From Acidobacteriota bacterium (GTDB taxonomy: Bacteria > Acidobacteriota > Blastocatellia > Pyrinomonadales > Pyrinomonadaceae): a stretch of 7,563 bases of DNA. Within the stretch, counting starts at the first letter, position 1. Each line of letters starts with the position of its first letter. Under the pieces are notes generated by a model. The model was not told where the DNA came from. It ran no database searches and was given only the letters and a program-made list of their open reading frames with translations. The stretch is taken from the NCBI GenBank assembly GCA_023436495.1, contig JAEZIT010000106.1, positions 1 through 7,563 of the forward strand. Reading direction: 5' to 3'. Positions 6,170-7,563 of the stretch are shown in pieces. The position numbers and the translations under genes were made by a program.

Positions 6170-6646
6170 ATGCGAAAGCGCTTTGTGCTCCACGAACATC
6201 ATGCGACGCGGCTGCACTGGGACCTGCGGTTAGAGGTGGGCGGCGTTTACCGCTCGTGGGCGGTCCCGAAGGGCCTCTCGATGGACCCGAAGGACAAGCG
6301 GCTCGCTGTTGCCGTTCCCGATCATTCTCTGGCATACGGCGAATTCGAAGGAACGATCGATGAGGGAAAATATGGCGCCGGCGAGGTCCGCATATGGGAC
6401 AACGGCCATTACGAAACGCCCTCCGATCCCGGAAAACAGTTGGATGCGGGAAAGCTTACTTTCGAATTCTTCGGCCTGAAGCTCCGCGGCGAGTTCGTGC
6501 TGGTAAAAACCGCGACGGGCGACGAGAATTGGCTCGTCATTAAGGTGAACGATCATTACGCCCAGCCCGGCTGGAAGATCGAGACGGTTTTGCGTAAAGC
6601 CACAGGACGAGGAACAAAACGAGGCGGCCCGAAAAGTCGAAATTGA
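6170..6646 (+). CDS. Standalone LigD-type DNA 3'-phosphoesterase
   Basis: A 158-residue protein consisting of the phosphoesterase (PE) domain of bacterial DNA ligase D, which trims 3'-phosphate or 3'-ribonucleotide ends in non-homologous end joining. The hallmark FVLHEHHATRLHWDLRLE is at 5-22. By spacing, H10, H16, D18, R20, H52 and Y56 correspond to the catalytic residues H42, H48, D50, R52, H84 and Y88 of Pseudomonas aeruginosa LigD. KGLSMDP (34-40), EGTIDEGKYGAGEVRIWD (60-77) and ENWLVIKVNDHYA (119-131) complete the domain. The last 17 residues are strongly basic (RKATGRGTKRGGPKSRN) and may contact DNA. No ligase, primase-polymerase or Ku gene is adjacent. The N-terminus is very short, only four residues before the conserved core, and starts directly after a TATAAT. 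Confidence 0.93.
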   Translation: MRKRFVLHEHHATRLHWDLRLEVGGVYRSWAVPKGLSMDPKDKRLAVAVPDHSLAYGEFEGTIDEGKYGAGEVRIWDNGHYETPSDPGKQLDAGKLTFEFFGLKLRGEFVLVKTATGDENWLVIKVNDHYAQPGWKIETVLRKATGRGTKRGGPKSRN

Positions 6647-6666
6647 TCGGTGCGTTTTTCTCCACC

Positions 6667-6720
6667 TGTGAATTCTGTGGTATTTCCCTGATATTCAGGG
6701 CCGTAGACACAGAATTCACA
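6667..6720. repeat. 13-bp inverted repeat with nested hairpin between convergent genes
   Basis: TGTGAATTCTGTG at 6667-6679 is perfectly complementary to CACAGAATTCACA at 6708-6720. The 28-nt loop holds a second perfect stem, CCCTGA (6686-6691) with TCAGGG (6695-6700), around a 3-nt loop. The same left arm can pair instead with an identical right arm at 6730-6742. There is no U-tract directly after the stem on either strand, so it is not a standard intrinsic terminator, though it may act in ending transcription of the convergent genes. It also resembles dispersed intergenic repeats. Confidence 0.75.
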
Positions 6721-6754
6721 AAACGAAGACACAGAATTCACAAAACGAAGACAC
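6705..6754. repeat. 22-bp tandem direct repeat, 2.3 copies
   Basis: Two identical 22-bp units at 6705-6726 and 6727-6748, followed by the first six bases of a third copy (6749-6754). Each unit contains the right arm of the neighbouring inverted repeat, including a GAATTC. Perfect identity suggests recent duplication or an active dispersed repeat family. It lies in the 124-bp noncoding gap, just past the 3' end of the minus-strand gene. Confidence 0.85.
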
Positions 6755-6770
6755 CGAAGAATGACTTCAC

Positions 6771-7563
6771 TTATTTCTTGTCGGTCTTTGCGAAGTAGCC
6801 TTCGCGATGCGTCAGCTTCAGCTTCTGGTTCTTCAATTCCGGGTTTGCAAGCTGTATCTCGATCTTCCGGTATGATCCGTCGCGTGCCGCGTTCGTCGGT
6901 TCGTATGCGATCAGGTACTGTGAACGCATTTCTTCCTGGATCTGTTTGAATGCTTCGCGAAGCTGGGCTTCGTCACGCGGGAAATATGCCCGGCCGCCCG
7001 TTCGGTCTGTTACCTTTTTCAACGCGCCTTCATCGACACCGTCTATAAAACTGTCGCCAATGCCGATCGCGTAAATGATGGCTTCCGCCTTCTGCGCTGC
7101 CAGGACCGCTTCGTCAAGCTTTTTGCGGCTCGACGTGTCGACGCCGTCCGTCAGCAAAATGATCGCACGGCGCGTTCGTTCCGGCGCGGGCCCGAGTACC
7201 TCGTCCGCCGTGATCCATATCGAATCCCAGATCGCGGTCGAACCCGCGATCGCCTGATTGCTTCCCGAAATTGGCGGAGTCCCCGGCACACGGCCGCCGT
7301 TCGTCAGCACGCCCGCGCCCAGGTATCCCGACGGCGGTACGAATTGAACGCGGTCGATGGCACGGCGAAGACGGACCATATTGTTCGTCATTCCCTGCTC
7401 CAGCGTCGATTCGCCCGTGAATGAAACTACGGAAACCTCGTCCTTCGCCGGCCTTATGACCGATTCCACGAATGCCATCGCCGCCCGTTTTTCGTCGGGC
7501 AGCGTCCTCTCCTGTGACGCGCTTGTGTCGATAAGAATGGCAAGGCTAAGCGGAAGGTCTATC
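6771..7563 (-). CDS. VWFA-related protein (Acidobacterial type), 5'-truncated
   Basis: Minus-strand gene ending at the TAA at 6771-6773; the frame is open through the right edge, giving 263 visible residues. The ATG at 7478 is internal because the preceding codons encode LPLSLAILIDTSASQERTLP, the first strand of a von Willebrand A domain. The metal-ion-dependent adhesion site is complete: DTSAS (7515-7529), the Thr in AGSTAIWD and the Asp in ILLTDGVD. The rest (YAIGIGDS, LKKVTDRTGGRAYFPRDEAQLREAF, QYLIAYEPTN, YRKIEIQL, REGYFA) matches the VWFA-related domain family expanded in Acidobacteria (TIGR03436-like), whose members are usually exported with a signal peptide. Roughly 60-100 N-terminal residues are probably outside the window. 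Function in this family is not established; protein binding through the metal site is the usual inference. Confidence 0.92.
   Translation of the reverse strand, partial: IDLPLSLAILIDTSASQERTLPDEKRAAMAFVESVIRPAKDEVSVVSFTGESTLEQGMTNNMVRLRRAIDRVQFVPPSGYLGAGVLTNGGRVPGTPPISGSNQAIAGSTAIWDSIWITADEVLGPAPERTRRAIILLTDGVDTSSRKKLDEAVLAAQKAEAIIYAIGIGDSFIDGVDEGALKKVTDRTGGRAYFPRDEAQLREAFKQIQEEMRSQYLIAYEPTNAARDGSYRKIEIQLANPELKNQKLKLTHREGYFAKTDKK

Noticed and set aside
6705..6754. Short CRISPR array
   Set aside because: The 22-bp units are directly adjacent with no spacers, and no cas gene is present.
7476..7478. ATG on the minus strand as start of the VWFA-related gene
   Set aside because: Upstream codons to the window edge stay open and encode the first strand and DTSAS metal motif of the VWA domain, so this Met is internal.

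Overview
The window looks like chromosomal DNA of an Acidobacteriota bacterium, probably of the Blastocatellia/Pyrinomonadales type. This is an inference from gene content: a VWFA-related protein of the kind expanded in Acidobacteria, a CHRD plus FG-GAP repeat surface protein, and several small accessory genes with TATAAT boxes directly in front of the ATG. DNA is moderately GC-rich. There is no rRNA, tRNA, CRISPR array, transposase or phage gene.

Layout. Positions 2-1072 hold the 3' part of an exported CHRD/FG-GAP repeat protein, cut by the left edge. A GlcD-type FAD oxidoreductase follows at 1106-2539. Next is a two-gene DUF433/DUF5615 toxin-antitoxin pair (2575-3134, ATGA overlap). Eight bases later comes an exported SixA-like histidine phosphatase (3143-3670), then an exported protein of unknown function (3697-4281). 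A second block starts with its own promoter: an AraC-family regulator (4321-5118) followed by two small VOC/glyoxalase-fold proteins (5258-5722 and 5756-6130). A standalone LigD-type 3'-phosphoesterase (6170-6646) has its own promoter. It converges on a minus-strand VWFA-related protein (6771 to the right edge). The 124-bp gap between these convergent genes holds a 13-bp inverted repeat, a nested hairpin and a 22-bp tandem repeat.

How the genes work together. The DUF433/DUF5615 genes form a plausible toxin-antitoxin unit. The AraC regulator may control the two VOC genes. The remaining genes look like independent functions, several of them exported.

Most notable signals: (1) three genes (antitoxin, AraC regulator, phosphoesterase) have a perfect TATAAT 6-8 nt before the ATG, which predicts leaderless mRNAs, while the two VOC genes carry clear Shine-Dalgarno sequences; (2) the structured repeat between the convergent genes; (3) a compact phosphoesterase with all expected catalytic residues but no ligase, polymerase or Ku beside it; (4) an unrecognised exported protein with a His/Asp-rich motif. 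No clearly new multi-gene system is evident.
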